Source: Lenzites betulinus (Eukaryota > Basidiomycota > Agaricomycetes > Polyporales > Polyporaceae). Taken from it: a stretch of DNA of 64,000 nucleotides. The DNA is taken from the NCBI GenBank assembly GCA_022264855.1, contig JABYQU010000024.1, forward strand, positions 1-64,000. The letters are read 5' to 3'. Both the position numbers and the translations under genes were made by a program. The notes beneath the pieces were generated by a model. That model was not told where the DNA came from, ran no database searches, and was given only the letters and a program-made list of their open reading frames with translations. Position 1 is the first letter of the stretch. Every line of letters begins with the position of its first letter. This document shows positions 1 through 11,505 of this stretch, in pieces.

Positions 1-655
1 CGCGCGACCGGGAAGTCGATGGGCTCGGCACGCCCGCGATGGTACGCGAGGCCCCATATGTGCGCGAGGGTCGAGCCTGGATGCGGAGGAGGTCCTCCTG
101 GCCGGGGTAGGTCACGATCAGCCGGGTGTACTCTACCGGAGGGAATAGCTGGCTCACCAAAACCGACGGGAGGCGCTCCGCGTCCTGGGCCGCGCTTGAG
201 GGAGCCATGGTGATGTCTTCCTCGCGAGCGGCCGCGATCGCAGAAGGGGGCGTCGGGGCGCGAGGAGCGGGCGGAGGCGTCGATGCGCGAGGAGGGAAGG
301 GCCTGAGGAGGAAGGACCCCGTCCCTTTGGGCGTAATCGCGGTCGCCGGCGCGGCCTTGGATGGAGTCTTCGGCGTGGCCCCCGGCGCGGTCGCAGGCGT
401 GGTCGCGGGAGCGGTCGCCGCCGCGGTCGCAGGTGCGGTCGCAGGCGTGGTCGCGGGAGCGGTCGCCGCCGCGGCAGCAGGCGTGGGGTCGGTCGCGATC
501 GCAGGGGCGGCGTGTTGCGCGACGACACCGGCTGTGATGTCGACGATCTCCTGGGCGGTCGCCTGCTCTTCCGTGACTCCTTCGGGCAAGCGGCAGCACT
601 CTGGGATGTCGGAGGGGCGGCCTTTCGCGCACCTCCTGCTGTAACATTGATGCAT
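1..655 (-). pseudogene. partial Ala/Pro/Thr-rich gene abutting the transposon
   Basis: On the minus strand one frame stays open from the ATG inside the target duplication (about 655) to the window edge. It reads a short Cys-containing start, a stretch beginning CCRLPEGVTEEQATAQEIVD, then Ala-Thr-Pro repeats (TPATAPAT-like) and a more ordered part (PVEYTRLIVTYPGQEDLLRI). The DNA is rich in TCGCA/TGCGA, as in the unit at 20.6-24.1 kb, and the repeats resemble the Ala-Pro tract of the gene at 20273-21557. I infer it is the other side of the locus into which the 19.6-kb element inserted. Its 3' end lies outside the window, and the family is not recognised. Confidence 0.4.
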
Positions 656-656
656 C
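649..656. repeat. left 8-bp target site duplication GATGCATC
   Basis: GATGCATC lies directly outside the left terminal repeat and again directly outside the right one (20261-20268). Eight-bp duplications are known for Zisupton/KDZ-type transposons. The 8-mer is palindromic, so it cannot be told from an extension of the inverted repeat without an empty site. Confidence 0.6.
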
Positions 657-1179
657 AGAGACCGGACAGCGCCCAGGCACCGTTATGCACCAAAGACCGT
701 ATATTTAAGCGCCCAAAAAGCGCCCATCTGAGTTACAATATAACCTTCCCAATAAGGCAGTTGACCCCGGCAAGCCCAACAGGCCCTATTATCACTACTG
801 ATAACAGGCGCTTTTTGGTGCACCTTCCCAAAATGGTAAGTACTGATATCTCTTATCTCCTCAGCGCTTATTTGATCATATCTGTGTATCTATCTAATCT
901 CTAGGGCGCTTTTTTGGCTATTTCTGGCATCCTCGGCTGCCACACTCCTCCTCGGCTAATGGGACCCCAGGTGTGTCTCCCTCTTCTGCTCTAGCTTGCT
1001 CATTTCTCACCCGTTTCGCTTCGTTCTTTTTGCATTAGGTAGCGTTTTTAGACGCGATCAAAACGCGCTACTTTTCGCGCCGTATAGTGAGCTACAAAAT
1101 GTTTCGAAAAATTGCGCAGATTGGGCGCTTCCGGGACAAATCGGCCCACCGCTGGACCAGTTCGCGTCGCACCGCGGTC

Positions 1180-1232
1180 GCGCTGGGCTCGTTCGAAAGC
1201 GATTAATAACCGCTTTCGAACGAGCCTGGCGC
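1180..1232. repeat. hairpin 1 of left terminal repeat
   Basis: Arms GCTCGTTCGAAAGCG (1187-1201) and CGCTTTCGAACGAGC (1211-1225) are perfect complements around a 9-nt AT-rich loop, and the pairing continues outward. The right repeat keeps the same hairpin at 19704-19742 with one mismatch in one arm. Confidence 0.75.
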
Positions 1233-1262
1233 GACGCGAATCGGACAAGAACCCGTCGAGAC

Positions 1263-1288
1263 GTCCTCCTGCCAATGTGCAGGAGGAC
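1263..1288. repeat. hairpin 2 of left terminal repeat
   Basis: GTCCTCCTGC and GCAGGAGGAC face each other across a 6-nt loop. The partner in the right repeat (about 19640-19670) is the same palindrome, slightly degraded. Confidence 0.7.
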
Positions 1289-1495
1289 ATCTTGCGATAT
1301 CTCCCTCAGCTCTGGTTCGTTTTGCTTGGTGTTTGCTGACGATTATACCTGCTAACATCTGCTAATTAGATATACCATTCGTCCTGCGCGAAACAAACAT
1401 AGGGCTGCCCAGGGAAGCGTCCAGTGTTCACCTACTGGGCGCTTACTTGTGCAATACCTCCTCCATTTTGCGCCCGATTCCCGCGCAAAACATGC

Positions 1496-1529
1496 CGTCG
1501 GAAAGCGGCTGAACCCAGCTTTCCGACAG
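1496..1529. repeat. hairpin 3 of left terminal repeat
   Basis: CGTCGGAAAGC faces GCTTTCCGACAG. The right repeat carries CGCCGGAAAGC facing GCTTTCCAACGG near 19401-19433. It is the innermost of the three hairpins shared by both ends. Confidence 0.65.
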
Positions 1530-1555
1530 TATTTTTTGCGTGGCAAGGCGACCAC

Positions 1556-2418
1556 CCTGTGTGTTACAACTTGATGTTCTCCCCCTGCCCTCTCCTCCCA
1601 TTTAGACTTACTCTCCACATCTTCCACAGCAGGTAGTAGAGTATTACAGCCCCACAGATAATGCTTATACAGTGTATTAGAATCCCCTGAGGGTGTTTCA
1701 AGGTCTGTACAGTATATAGAACATAATACAGTGCTTAGATACTGCTTGAAACCCCTGAAACAGCAAAATGTCGCCCATATTTTACCATTTAGACAGCCTG
1801 TACAAATATATATATTACCAGATGTATACAGGTAGATTGGCACAGTCTATAGCTTTGTAACAAGCATAATATCATACTGATAGGATGAGTAATGGCTGAG
1901 ATATGTACTAGAGGCATAGCTGTAGTTAAAGGCTTGCAGTGCTACAAGTTTTGGCATGCTGTGGCTGCAAAACGGCCCATAGCCGCCCACACCGTCTTAA
2001 GACGCTCCACGGGCGCCTATTTACCCTCCTGAGGGTATCAGAAAGTCGCGGCGATGAGGACATGTGTCCGCCGAACAAGTCCGCCGAACAGTCCGCGCTC
2101 AGACGCTGGTTCGCCACCCGCGGTCCGCGCCTGTGTGAACTGTCACACTCTGTCACGTCCGCGCGTTCGCGCTGTGGCGCGTCGCGTCGCGTCGACGCGT
2201 TCCTCCTACCACCATGTAAATTAGCTACAATGAAGCTGTTTTGTTGGCTCGCTATTGCTCTGTGGTTCTGTGGCCACAATGGCCGGATCTCTCTCCCACT
2301 TGGTAATGTATCCACCGCTCTCTTGTGGTTGCTTTCCGTCTGTCTTCTTCCTGTACCACCACCACTGCCGAAGTACGCAATCTCTTTGCTCCTGTCCGTC
2401 TCACCTCCCTGCAACGAT
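1556..2418. other. leader between left terminal repeat and RTC4 gene
   Basis: AT-rich sequence (1560-1930), then a GC-richer stretch with two CCGCCGAACA motifs at about 2070-2095 that also occur near the right end at 19140-19170. No convincing exon is seen. The promoter and 5' UTR of the RTC4 gene should lie here; a start upstream of 2419 in the same frame is possible. Confidence 0.4.
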
Positions 2419-5400
2419 ATGCTCGTACCGGACCCCGACGTCCAACTACGCTCAACATGCGGCGCATGTGGCAAGACCAGTCTGGGAGAGCTACGCGTCT
2501 ATGCCGGCACCAATCCACAGCGGCGTGGATCTATTGCGCAGACGGTGAGTTTCTCAGATTAACATCCTGATCAGTACTAATATCCGGTCTACAGTGCACC
2601 GACGTCCAGTGTAATTGGACCGTATATCACACGGAGCCGTTTGCCTACCACGATGCGAAGCAGCTCCTGAACCGCGTCATGGCCCGCCTCATCGACCCTA
2701 CTGCATATCCAGTACAGCGTACTCCAGCTGGAGCTGTTCTACGGCCCGCACCTCCAGTCGCAGCCAGGCCCACCACTGCCACAGGTCAGGTCAAGTGCAG
2801 CAACGAGGCTTGCCTGACCAAGAAAGGAGAACGCACAAATGGTAATAAGGCGTGTGTTAGCCACATGTGCTTGCCGTGCTGTAACACAGCATCGCAAGAT
2901 GCTCAACAGACGAAGACTCTGCGATCCTACTGCCGACCACACAAGACTGAGGGATACGAGGGAGAACCAATGGCGGCGCCCGTGCATCCCTCTTACCCCG
3001 CACCACCTGTCTTTGACCCCGCACTCGCACCTATCTTCCCCGCTCTCCCTGCTCCTGCACATGCACCCCAGCCTGCCGCACCCATTGCACCTGCTTTGCC
3101 TGCCGCACCCGCGCCACTTCCGCCATCCCAGGCCGTACAGACCATCATGTCTTTGCTGCAAGCAGCTCAAGCTCAAGAGCACGCCTCAATAGCCGGTAGC
3201 TCGACTGCTTCTCACGGGCAGAGTCAGTTCACCGACAATCCGGCGTCCTCATCGGTATCTCAGGCAATCAATGCCAACATGTCCCGTATGACGCCCCCGT
3301 CTTCTGCACCCTCGTCTTCTACGGCAACTGTCGCTGCCCACCCTCCACCCTCTACCACCTCTATCCGAGACCCGCCCGCTGGTGCTGCCGGGCCTTCCGC
3401 TCACCGGGGGCGCCATGCCAATGCCCTTGCGCGTCCGATATCAGCGCTGTGGCAAGAGGAAGCACGGCGCACGCATAATGCCTATGAGGTCACAAAGGTG
3501 AACAAGACGAAGGCGCAGGAGATGGCACACAGCCGCAAGATTACGATTATGTTAGTAGTGTGGTTTAAGGTAAGTCCAATCGTCTTGGGATGCGATCGTT
3601 CAACTAATTGCTATTGTTTGTTGCAGCGCGGTGCAGATGCGCTGAAGCTCGAAGCAGAAGTTCCGACATACCCTAACATCCAGCTTGAGAGCATCCAGCA
3701 GCTCGTCTCGATCTTCAAGCTCACACCATCTTCGTTCATTGAACGCTGGGATGCTGGGGAAGGCAACTGGGTCGTTTGTGCTCTGCGTACGGTTATCACC
3801 ATCGACCCCAGCAACCGTCTGCCGCTTCGCTTCCGGGAGGGTTTGCTGGACGATTGGGCATCCGAGGATTGCCCGGGTCTTGCTCATGAACTCCAGCTTC
3901 AAAGTCGCCGTCCAAAGCGCCGTGGAGATGATCTTGTCTCCCCCGTCAAGAAAAGGGTGTTCCAGCCAGAGAGCCCCTTGTCGTCTACAGCTGTTGCATT
4001 CCATCGCATTATGGATGCAGCGACCTCACGTCCCCCCATCGCAGCACCCAACTTCTGTCCCCCGTCGTCGCCAAGATCTTCTGATAGCATGCCGGCTACC
4101 AATACACTGCATCCTTCGACTACCAGTACACCGCATCCTTCGACTAGTACCAGTACACTGCGTCCTCCTCCGACCACTGCCGCCACCGCCACCGCCATCG
4201 CCACTCATGCTATGGGATCTGACGGCGACATCGAGCCGTCCCTTCGAGTTGCTAGTACGTCAAGCATTCTCACGTCTACATCAGCAATGGGCAGCAGCAC
4301 GGCACCACAGGCCATACTCATGACTGGCCCGGCCTTGGTGCATCCGGGTGATATGCTGGGACGTTCTGGTGAGCTCACCGTTGCTTCTTCGGTGCCAGTA
4401 CTCAATCTCTTATCCTGGGTTTAGGTCGCCAGTGGCCCTCTCAATTCTACATCTGCGAGATTTCGACCGGTGTTCTCTACATGCGCAACCTCATGAAGCT
4501 TCAAAAGAAGTCTATCCCTGTTGCATTCTCCGAAGCGTTTAACACGCCCTTCCGGAAGACGTCATACCACAAGTACATCAAGATCTGGGATGACGCGTCT
4601 TCTGCTCTTCGCGCACATTTTGCGACCTATGAACTTCAGGATCGTGGGAGTTGGACCTCGTTCTCTGCCGCCATCACTCTGAGCTTGTCAACAAGTACGC
4701 CTGCCTTGCCGAGCCCAAGTTTCGTGCCCACTGACCTGATAACAGTGCCTAAAGATCCAGAACAGCTTCCGGCTCATGCTGGTTCTCTCTACTCGCAAGA
4801 GCCGGCAGCCGTTCCATCACCTCAAGCTCATATTGACGCACCAGCGCATTACCAGACGGCAGATGAAGATGCAACCTCTTCTACGGCTCGTGCGCTCCCC
4901 ATTCTACCTCGGCGGGGGCTTGATCCGTGGCCAATGGAGGGCGTGTCCCCGCCAGCGTCGTCTCATGCACCGGTGATCCCACCTGAGGCATCAAAGATGC
5001 CTGGACTAGGTAGCGTTTTGTCTTATAGATCTTGTGGCTTATCTTGCTGACAGTTTGTAGCGCATGCGTCCCAGTCCATAGCATCGCAGCATGAGGTTCT
5101 CTGCCCCTTCTGTGATGAGGCATATCCCCTGGCACCGTCGGCCAAGCTACAAGAATTGCGCCAGCAGTTAGAGCAGCCCGGGCGGTCATATCCGGACCCC
5201 ATGTTTGACAACCCGAACCATCGCGAGGCTGTTGACTATCTGGACGATGAATTCAACACCTTCTGCGAGCTGCACGCCTTTGAACTCAACGAGCTTCCAC
5301 TTGCTACCACCAATGGACGACCTTGGCCACAGAAGCTCGACTTCAGTCGTCTTCTGGCACGTCTTGCCGATCGAAGCCTACTTCAGCGATTGCGTCAGGT

Positions 5401-6127
5401 TATCGAGAACCCAAGCAGTAGCGTGTACTTCACACGCGCAGCTAGCATCTACAAGACGACCAATGGCAAGGCCCGTGCGACACTAGCACAGAGACGTTTG
5501 CAAGTAATGGCTGGTCAAGCCGCGGGATAGTACGTCATTATCTCGCTCTCTGTTTGATGTCACAAGTCTGACAAACTCAATCAGCTATGGGAGCAAAGGT
5601 TTCTTCTTGATGTTCTTCTACTTCTTGCACATTTTTAGCGGCTTGCTTGACGACGACGCCTGTCGGCCACTTGATCAAGACCAGATGTTAGCAAGTGTTC
5701 TCGTTCCTGAAGCCGCGGTCCTCCTTATCCAAGAAGATCTACAACTGACTGTGGAAGATGCCATGTCAACGTTCGACCGCAGTCAAAACTTCGGCAAGAT
5801 TCTCTTCCCTGCAGTGGATGATGACCCCGACATCGACAATGCCATCGCTTCAGCATCCAAGCAGCGTCAGGTTGTTCTCAAGCAGCAGGCTACTAACCCA
5901 GGTATGTTGCATGTACACACCACCGCTCGTTCCTGTTTCTCTCTTCGCTGTCGGTGTGCTCATCCATACTTATCATATTTACAGACATTGATGAAACTGT
6001 GGTCAAACTCGAGCCATCTGAGCCCACGCTCCAAGACCCTGGGGCTGCTAGTAGTCACTCGTGTCCGACACTGAAGGAGATACAAGACGGAGATAAGATT
6101 GTATTCGAACTGATTGACGATGAGTAG
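2419..6127 (+). CDS. RTC4-domain protein of the outer transposon
   Basis: Seven exons: 2419-2544, 2595-3569, 3627-4368, 4425-5009, 5061-5529, 5585-5901 and 5985-6127, giving 1118 aa with every phase closing. The N-terminus has CGACGK..NPQRRG..C....CNW, which resembles a GRF-type zinc finger (inference). A second Cys cluster, CSNEACLTKKG...CLPCC...C..H, is at about residues 107-150. Long Pro/Ser-rich linkers follow, then a WP..FYICEI region, and the RTC4 domain at about 815-1075 (LCPFCDEAYPL, later YYGSKG and VLVPEAAVLLIQEDL). RTC4 is named after yeast Restriction of Telomere Capping 4; its molecular role is not established. The position next to a terminal repeat suggests it is element cargo or transposition machinery. 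No stop or frameshift is seen, so it may still be functional. Confidence 0.8.
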
Positions 6128-6607
6128 ACTTGGACTTTGTAGTATGTAAGATATCATTCTGTACACCTGGAGACTGCTCGAGCTGCGTCGTCTTCACCGG
6201 GCACCAAGCCTGAATACATATATATCAAAATGGTCCCTGGGGGTCACGCCGTTGCACGATCCTCATGGTCGTTCTTACGATACGATGGTCACCTTTACGA
6301 TACAATCCCTCTCATATATCTAATTCGTATGTCGCGCCCCACATCGTGCGCTCATCTCGTCTCGTACATATCCGCTCGGCCGCCGTGTTCCTTGTGTCGC
6401 CTCCACAGGCACTATCCTTAGTTTATATACTGTACATCGTCTCGTTGGTATCCCTGCGTAATCAAAACCAGTCTTGGGACCCATTGCCCTCTTGCTGCCC
6501 TCGCTCTCGTACCTCTGCCCGCACTCGACTCGGAGTCCCGACTGGGCCATGTCCATCGTCTCGTCTCTCGCCCTCTTGGTAACCCGCCCACAAACACAAG
6601 CCGTGTA

Positions 6608-7133
6608 CAGATTGAGCTCACACACCTGGCGGTGCAGGGTCGTCAAATTGTCAGTCACGGAGATCGACGGGCACGGCAGCAGCACGGGGGCACTCACGTT
6701 CCCAAAGTACCAATTGAGCACCTCGACGTAGCGGTGGATGATCTTGAGCGTGATGAGCTCGTTGTTGCTCTGCATGATCCCGCAAACAAAGAAGAGCGAC
6801 GCGTAGCGCCTGTACACGACCTTCGTGTCTGTGCGCGTGCCCGGCGGTCGGTGATCAGCACCAAACAGCACAAGATGAGGATAGGGTGAGAGAGCGGGGA
6901 CGCACTCTTGTACTTGAGGAAGTTGCACATGCGCGTGCGCCGCGCGAGTACGAGCTGCGTGACATCCTTGACGATCTTCACCTTCGCCTTCTGCAACGTC
7001 GTCTGATACCACTTCGCGAGGCGCACCTTCCCTGCGGGTGGCCGAGCAGCATTCAAGTTCAGCTCTCGGTCAGGAGTGAGCGACGCGCGCGTGCGGTCGC
7101 TTGGCGGGACACGAGCAGCATGTAGTTGATCAT
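6608..7133 (-). pseudogene. APS1: truncated clathrin adaptor AP-1 sigma gene fragment
   Basis: Exon pieces 7133-7100, 7031-6906, 6828-6698 and 6625-6608 encode the first two thirds of an AP-1 sigma chain. Recognisable stretches include [46 protein letters not shown] and [15 protein letters not shown]. The intact family, about 155 aa, sorts cargo at the trans-Golgi. Here the first donor site no longer starts with GT, several conserved acidic residues are changed (for example KYK for EYK), and the sequence leaves the family after VCELNL. The C-terminal exons are absent. Introns are kept, so it came by DNA capture, not through an mRNA. 6128-6607 holds nothing else I can name. Confidence 0.85.
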
Positions 7134-7585
7134 GGCAACGAGCGAGGGTGGCGGTCACTGTCGCTAGTAGTCAGAAACAAGAAGGGACGAGACTCAACAG
7201 CAAGGTGGTACGAAGCAGGAGGAGGTCTCGGGCCATCAATACAGGTGTCGGCCGCCTCTTTGGGACCTCGGCAACGTGCGATTGGGCCTTAGCGTCCAGC
7301 ACTGCGGCTCAAATAAGTTGCCAGGGAGAGCTCTGCCAAACATTTTTTTTGCTTGAATGAATGCCCATGTACATCAGCAGCCATATTATGCATGTCTCAT
7401 GGCTTCCTAATTTATGCCTCACAAGATACAGCCTTGCAAATGTGGTCTACCTTCAGGCGCTTGCGTCGCACCTCTAAGCGCTTTCCCGCACCCGTAACAG
7501 GCGTCAAAACCTTGGCCATGCCTCTTTCGAGAGCAACCCACACGTACGTTCCGAACGCCTTAGAAGATACCAATTCTGACAGATT

Positions 7586-7932
7586 TTATAGTGCAACGGC
7601 GGCCTGAAGAACGCGGTAGAGAGTGTTGGCGATCGACTCGCGCTCGCGCGAGGTTTGAGGCTGTTGTTGTCGTCGTGGCGAGGGCGTACTGCTTCCCGAT
7701 GTAGGCATGGCAAGCGCACTCGCCGTGGGCCTCGCGATGGTGCTCGAATCCACTCGCACAACGTCATTGTGGCGAGGACGGAAACGAGGCCGCGCTCGGA
7801 CGACACCCCGGCTTTGCTCTTGCAATGCAGAAGACACCGCCGCCACAGCACAAGATAAGTAAGCGTAAATACCAGAGTGTTAAAGCGACCACTTACAGCA
7901 GGATTCTGTGACTGAGATAGCTGCCCACTCAT
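7586..7932 (-). pseudogene. possible small captured gene fragment
   Basis: A minus-strand start with a short exon (MSGQLSQSQNPA) is followed by a plausible GTAAGT donor at about 7896. A second open stretch ends in PTSGSSTPSPRRQQQ and RERESIANTLYRVLQAAVAL before a stop at 7586. The joining acceptor is ambiguous and I recognise no family. It lies between two other host-gene fragments, so it may be part of the same captured block. 7134-7585 holds no clear gene. Confidence 0.25.
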
Positions 7933-8228
7933 GTGAGCAGCAGCTTTAAGTCACCGTCGACCTTGAACTCCGGCGTCGCGCTCGCGCGTTTTGACGGTAT
8001 ACGTCGCATGTACCGAACGAGCAAGCTCATGTACTAGCGACGCTGCCTAGAGAGAGTGGCGACTGCGGGATTCCATCATGTATGCCGCCTTATCGCCATC
8101 CTGCCGCGAGAGCGAGCCCGCACACCCCACCCATGGGCGTAAGCACAAATGGGGACGCGCGGCTCGAGAGGCTCCCCGCAATCGAGCACACAGAGGACTG
8201 CGACTGCAGCTGGGAGACGTAAGCGGGC

Positions 8229-9034
8229 GTGGGTGGGGCGTCCGCCTCCGAGTTGCGCAGCGAGGAGTGGAGCACGGCACCCCGCCCCAGCTGCCCGCGG
8301 GGATCCCTCCGCCCGCCATCGCCGCCAACGGAAGCCACGGCGAAGACGACGATGATGAGGACGACGACGAGAACCACGACGCGCAGCAGGTCGAGGGCGA
8401 CCTCGCCGAGCAGAAGGACGTGAGTAGCCGCTTGCCCTAGTTCCGTCTCGCCTGGGTCTCACCCCGCAGTTGGCGGACATGCAGAAGTCGACGGAGGAGT
8501 ACCAGGAGGCGTGGAACACGAACAGCGGCGTCCCGGATCCGAACGGCGCGCCCGCGCACATGCCCCAGGAGCAGCCGCACGCGGGCCCGAGCGGCGCGCA
8601 GGATCCCGCCCCCAGCCAGCAGCAGCAGCAGCCTAGCGCGAGCGCCCCGCCCCCGCCGCTGTTTTCGGCGGCCGCCCCACCCGCCGCCGAACTACGCGTA
8701 CGCGCAGGGCCCGTACCCGTACCCGTACCCGTACGCCTACTGGAGCCAGCCCCCGCAGAACCAGTCCGCGTCTGCGGCGGGGCCGCCGCCGCCGAGCGCG
8801 GTGGGCTCGCTGAAGCGCACGTTCTCGATCGTCGAGAACGGGACGCCGGAGCCGGGGATGTCGGAGCCGATGCACAAGCGGGTGCGGCACTGCTGCAAGT
8901 GCGGGTCGAACGAGTGCAAGGGCAAGGGCGGGCGCGCGTTCTGCAACAACCCGTGCCAGGACTGCGGGAAGCTCGAGTGCAAGGGGCGGAACAGCAAGCG
9001 TCCGGATAGGACGTGCGCGGACGCGTGGCCGTGA
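8229..9034 (+). pseudogene. Cys-rich host-gene fragment with a frame break
   Basis: An acidic exon (GSHGEDDDDEDDDEN) runs to 8419, a clean 50-nt intron covers 8420-8469, and the next exon starts LADMQKSTEEYQEAW. The frame then changes by one in a C-rich tract near 8650-8690. The continuing frame reads NYAYAQGPYPYPYPYAYW and SLKRTFSIVENG. The C-terminus is a dense Cys cluster (CCKCGSNECKGKGG, CNNPCQDCGKLECKGRN) with a stop at 9032-9034. The upstream start is not resolved. GC content is much higher than around it, as in the AP-1 fragment. It is probably a captured host gene; the cluster may bind zinc, but I know no function. Confidence 0.5.
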
Positions 9035-9221
9035 ATACATGCCCGCTCTGTTGCTGGCTTTGTCGAAGATTAACAAGTTTATGTAGGGAAAAATCGGCGG
9101 CGGTTCCGAGTATTCTTGCCCAGCAGATTTGATGGTAATTATTGTGGTTTGCGAATACGATTTGTCGTAGTAACATTCCGGTTTTTAAGGCCATGGCTGT
9201 GTATTAATAGCGAGATTTTGC

Positions 9222-9283
9222 AGGCCGTACAGACTGTCATGTCTTTGCTGCAAGCAGCTCAAGCTCAAGAGCACGCCTCAACG
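9222..9283 (+). repeat. 62-bp copy of RTC4-gene exon 2
   Basis: The segment from CAGGCCGTACAGACTGTC to GAGCACGCCTCAA repeats 3126-3188 of the RTC4 gene with about two mismatches. It keeps the residues MSLLQAAQAQEHAS in a short open frame. It sits at the right edge of the GC-rich captured block, so it may mark a recombination or copy-paste junction. 9284-9529 shows no other feature. Confidence 0.8.
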
Positions 9284-11491
9284 CCGGGGTGCAGCACGGC
9301 GCGGATGGCGGTCGAGCGCGAGATGTTGTTTGGGAGGACAAGGAAGGACGTCGAATGATCCGGGAGGAGGTGGACTCCGATGAACTGTCCTTGAAGCTGC
9401 ACCCGCTCTCGATGGCACCTGCCTACCATCTTACACATGGCCATACAAAGTGTCTCCCTCTCCTAGTCACCCGTCTTGCACGCCCACTGACTCGTTATGC
9501 ATGACTTGTTGTACATACTACACATAACATCATGTTGTCATTGTATCAGATAGCAATGTCTCCCTAGGTATCAAATATGGCCTATGACCCTTCCGCCTCA
9601 GCTCCTTCACTGTCAACCTGTTCCGCCGCTTGATCATTTCATCGAGGAAAAAGTTGAACCGGGTACCTTCCATCTCCCGCACAATTGGTAGGAACTTTCC
9701 AAACCAGACATTAGCCTGCTCGGCAGCAGAGGAATTGAACCGCCACTTCCCGTCGTCTGTCCGGAGCTCTGGCCATATATAAGGGTTGCAGTGGGTACCA
9801 CATACTATATCACCTTCCTTGTGCTTGCACTTGAAATGGAAGACATCGACCGGCAATGCTACGCGTGCGAAAAAGTCTTGGGTGTCTTGATCGGCATTTT
9901 GAAGAGTGCTCCAGAGTCGACAGTTTTGATCGTGCCATAGAACTTCAGGTAACGACTCTACAGTGGGGAAGAGGCCTTTCCAAAACTCCTGTGGAAGGTT
10001 TCAGCGAGGGCAGCAATAAGTGCACTGAGCAGACTTACCAATACACCACCGATTGCTTCAGAGCCATAGAACGTCGCCCGCCCAAGGATAACACCACATG
10101 AGGCTACAGCGAGTTCCTCGTTATGTGTTCGCCGACGGCCGAAGAGAGCGCGAATGCGCTTGTTGCCCTCGGGGGACTTGGCATTGCACTCAACTTCCTC
10201 ATTACGGATCTCGAGCTCACTATCCTCGGCCGAGCCGTCCTCCACCAAAGTACTAGAGAGTACCTCGGACTCGGAAGGGGGAGATTGCGAGGGCAGCTGT
10301 GTTGGCGTGCGGGAGAGCGGCAGGGTAGCACTTGCAGCGCCGGTGCCCGTCCGAGCAGGTGAAAGCGGGGTGGTCGACGGCTGGTTCACTATGCCACTTC
10401 GAAGCGAGTCTACTTCCAAGACAGTGGACAGAATATTCTTCTTTGCCTGAAGCGTATTGAGTCGGTCGAAGCGACTCTTGAGCTGAAACATTGCCTTATT
10501 CTCCAGCTGGAGGTGCTCGTCGAGCTGCCGGTGTTCTGGTATTGCACACGTACGGAATCCCTTCTCAGCGGCGAGAGGGCAAGAGAGAACGGAACACTGT
10601 GCTTCCATGGAGGAATGTTGAGCACAGTAGCGAGCGCCCTTGGCACGGATAAGCGGGAGTTTACAGTCGTGAACCCCGCAACATGGGTGGCCAATCCCTA
10701 CGCCATCGGTGATGACGGACCTTACACGTTCTATAGTATGCAATGAGTAGCTATACAACTGATGGGCACGAGGAACTCACGAGCTGTACCGTCCTCCGTC
10801 TGATGCACCCAGCAGCACAGATCGCAAGCGTGTGACCAGTGCTCTTGACCGGGTCCGGCCATGATCATATTACGAGCATGGATTGCCTCCTTAAGGCGGT
10901 ACGCCTGCGACGGCGCGACATGGGGGAGTATGAGAGTCGTTTGTCGCTCCTGATGGTCGAGTAGAAGGGAGTACAAGAAGAAGCTGTCCCAAACTTGTTC
11001 AGTGTCGACTTCGAAGCTGTACTCCCAGTCAATAGGTAGAAGCTCGGCAATATCTGGGGGGGCCAGACTGGAGTTGTAGAACCGTGCACAATTCGTAGCA
11101 GACGTCCTGATGGGCCCGATGACGGTTAGTTTGGAGATCAACACATGCAGATACGAGGACGCACCATGCGACTGCCATAAGGTTTGAGAACATCTCACAG
11201 ACATCCGCTGAAACGAATGAATGCTGCGCAACTTGAAGTAAACGTGGAACACCTGAGTAGTACGTGCGTGTCGATGCTTGATCATGCAGAAAGTAATTCG
11301 GATAATATCGAGTATGACAGCCTGTTGCGTAGCAGTCAGGTCCGAATGACAACAAGCAGTCCGGAAGGGGCTCACCACGACAGTATAATGATATTACACG
11401 GACCGGAGTGGGCCCGAAATCCCGCGTGAATGCCGTAGCCCAATATTCCAACGGCTCGCCAAGTTCGCGCGGATGGAGGGTGCCCTGATCC

Positions 11492-11493
11492 CA
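11492..11493. repeat. left 2-bp target duplication (CA) of inner element
   Basis: CA here and at 18494-18495 flank the inner element. Removing the element with one copy restores the host exon frame, which fixes the duplication at 2 bp. Confidence 0.8.
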
Positions 11494-11505
11494 CATCAGG
11501 AAAAA
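11494..11505 (+). repeat. left terminal inverted repeat of inner element
   Basis: CATCAGGAAAAA; matches the reverse complement of 18482-18493. Confidence 0.85.

Larger units (their letters stand above)
657..1555 (+). repeat. left terminal inverted repeat of outer element
   Basis: Inverted match to about 19370-20260. The match is near-continuous with small indels from AGAGACCGG at 657 through the hairpin near 1290, and still clear around 1400-1550 (the shared GCGTCCAGTG motif and a GTCGGAAAGC hairpin). The two copies are clearly similar but not identical, so the insertion is not very recent or the arms evolve independently. Farther inward only patches match, such as the CCGAACAGTCCGC motif near 2090 and 19150. 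Confidence 0.8.

Noticed and set aside
8076..9194. 372-codon open frame on the minus strand
   Set aside because: Arg/Ala/Ser-rich shadow of the GC-rich plus-strand Cys-cluster gene, which has a clean intron and a conserved-looking C-terminus.
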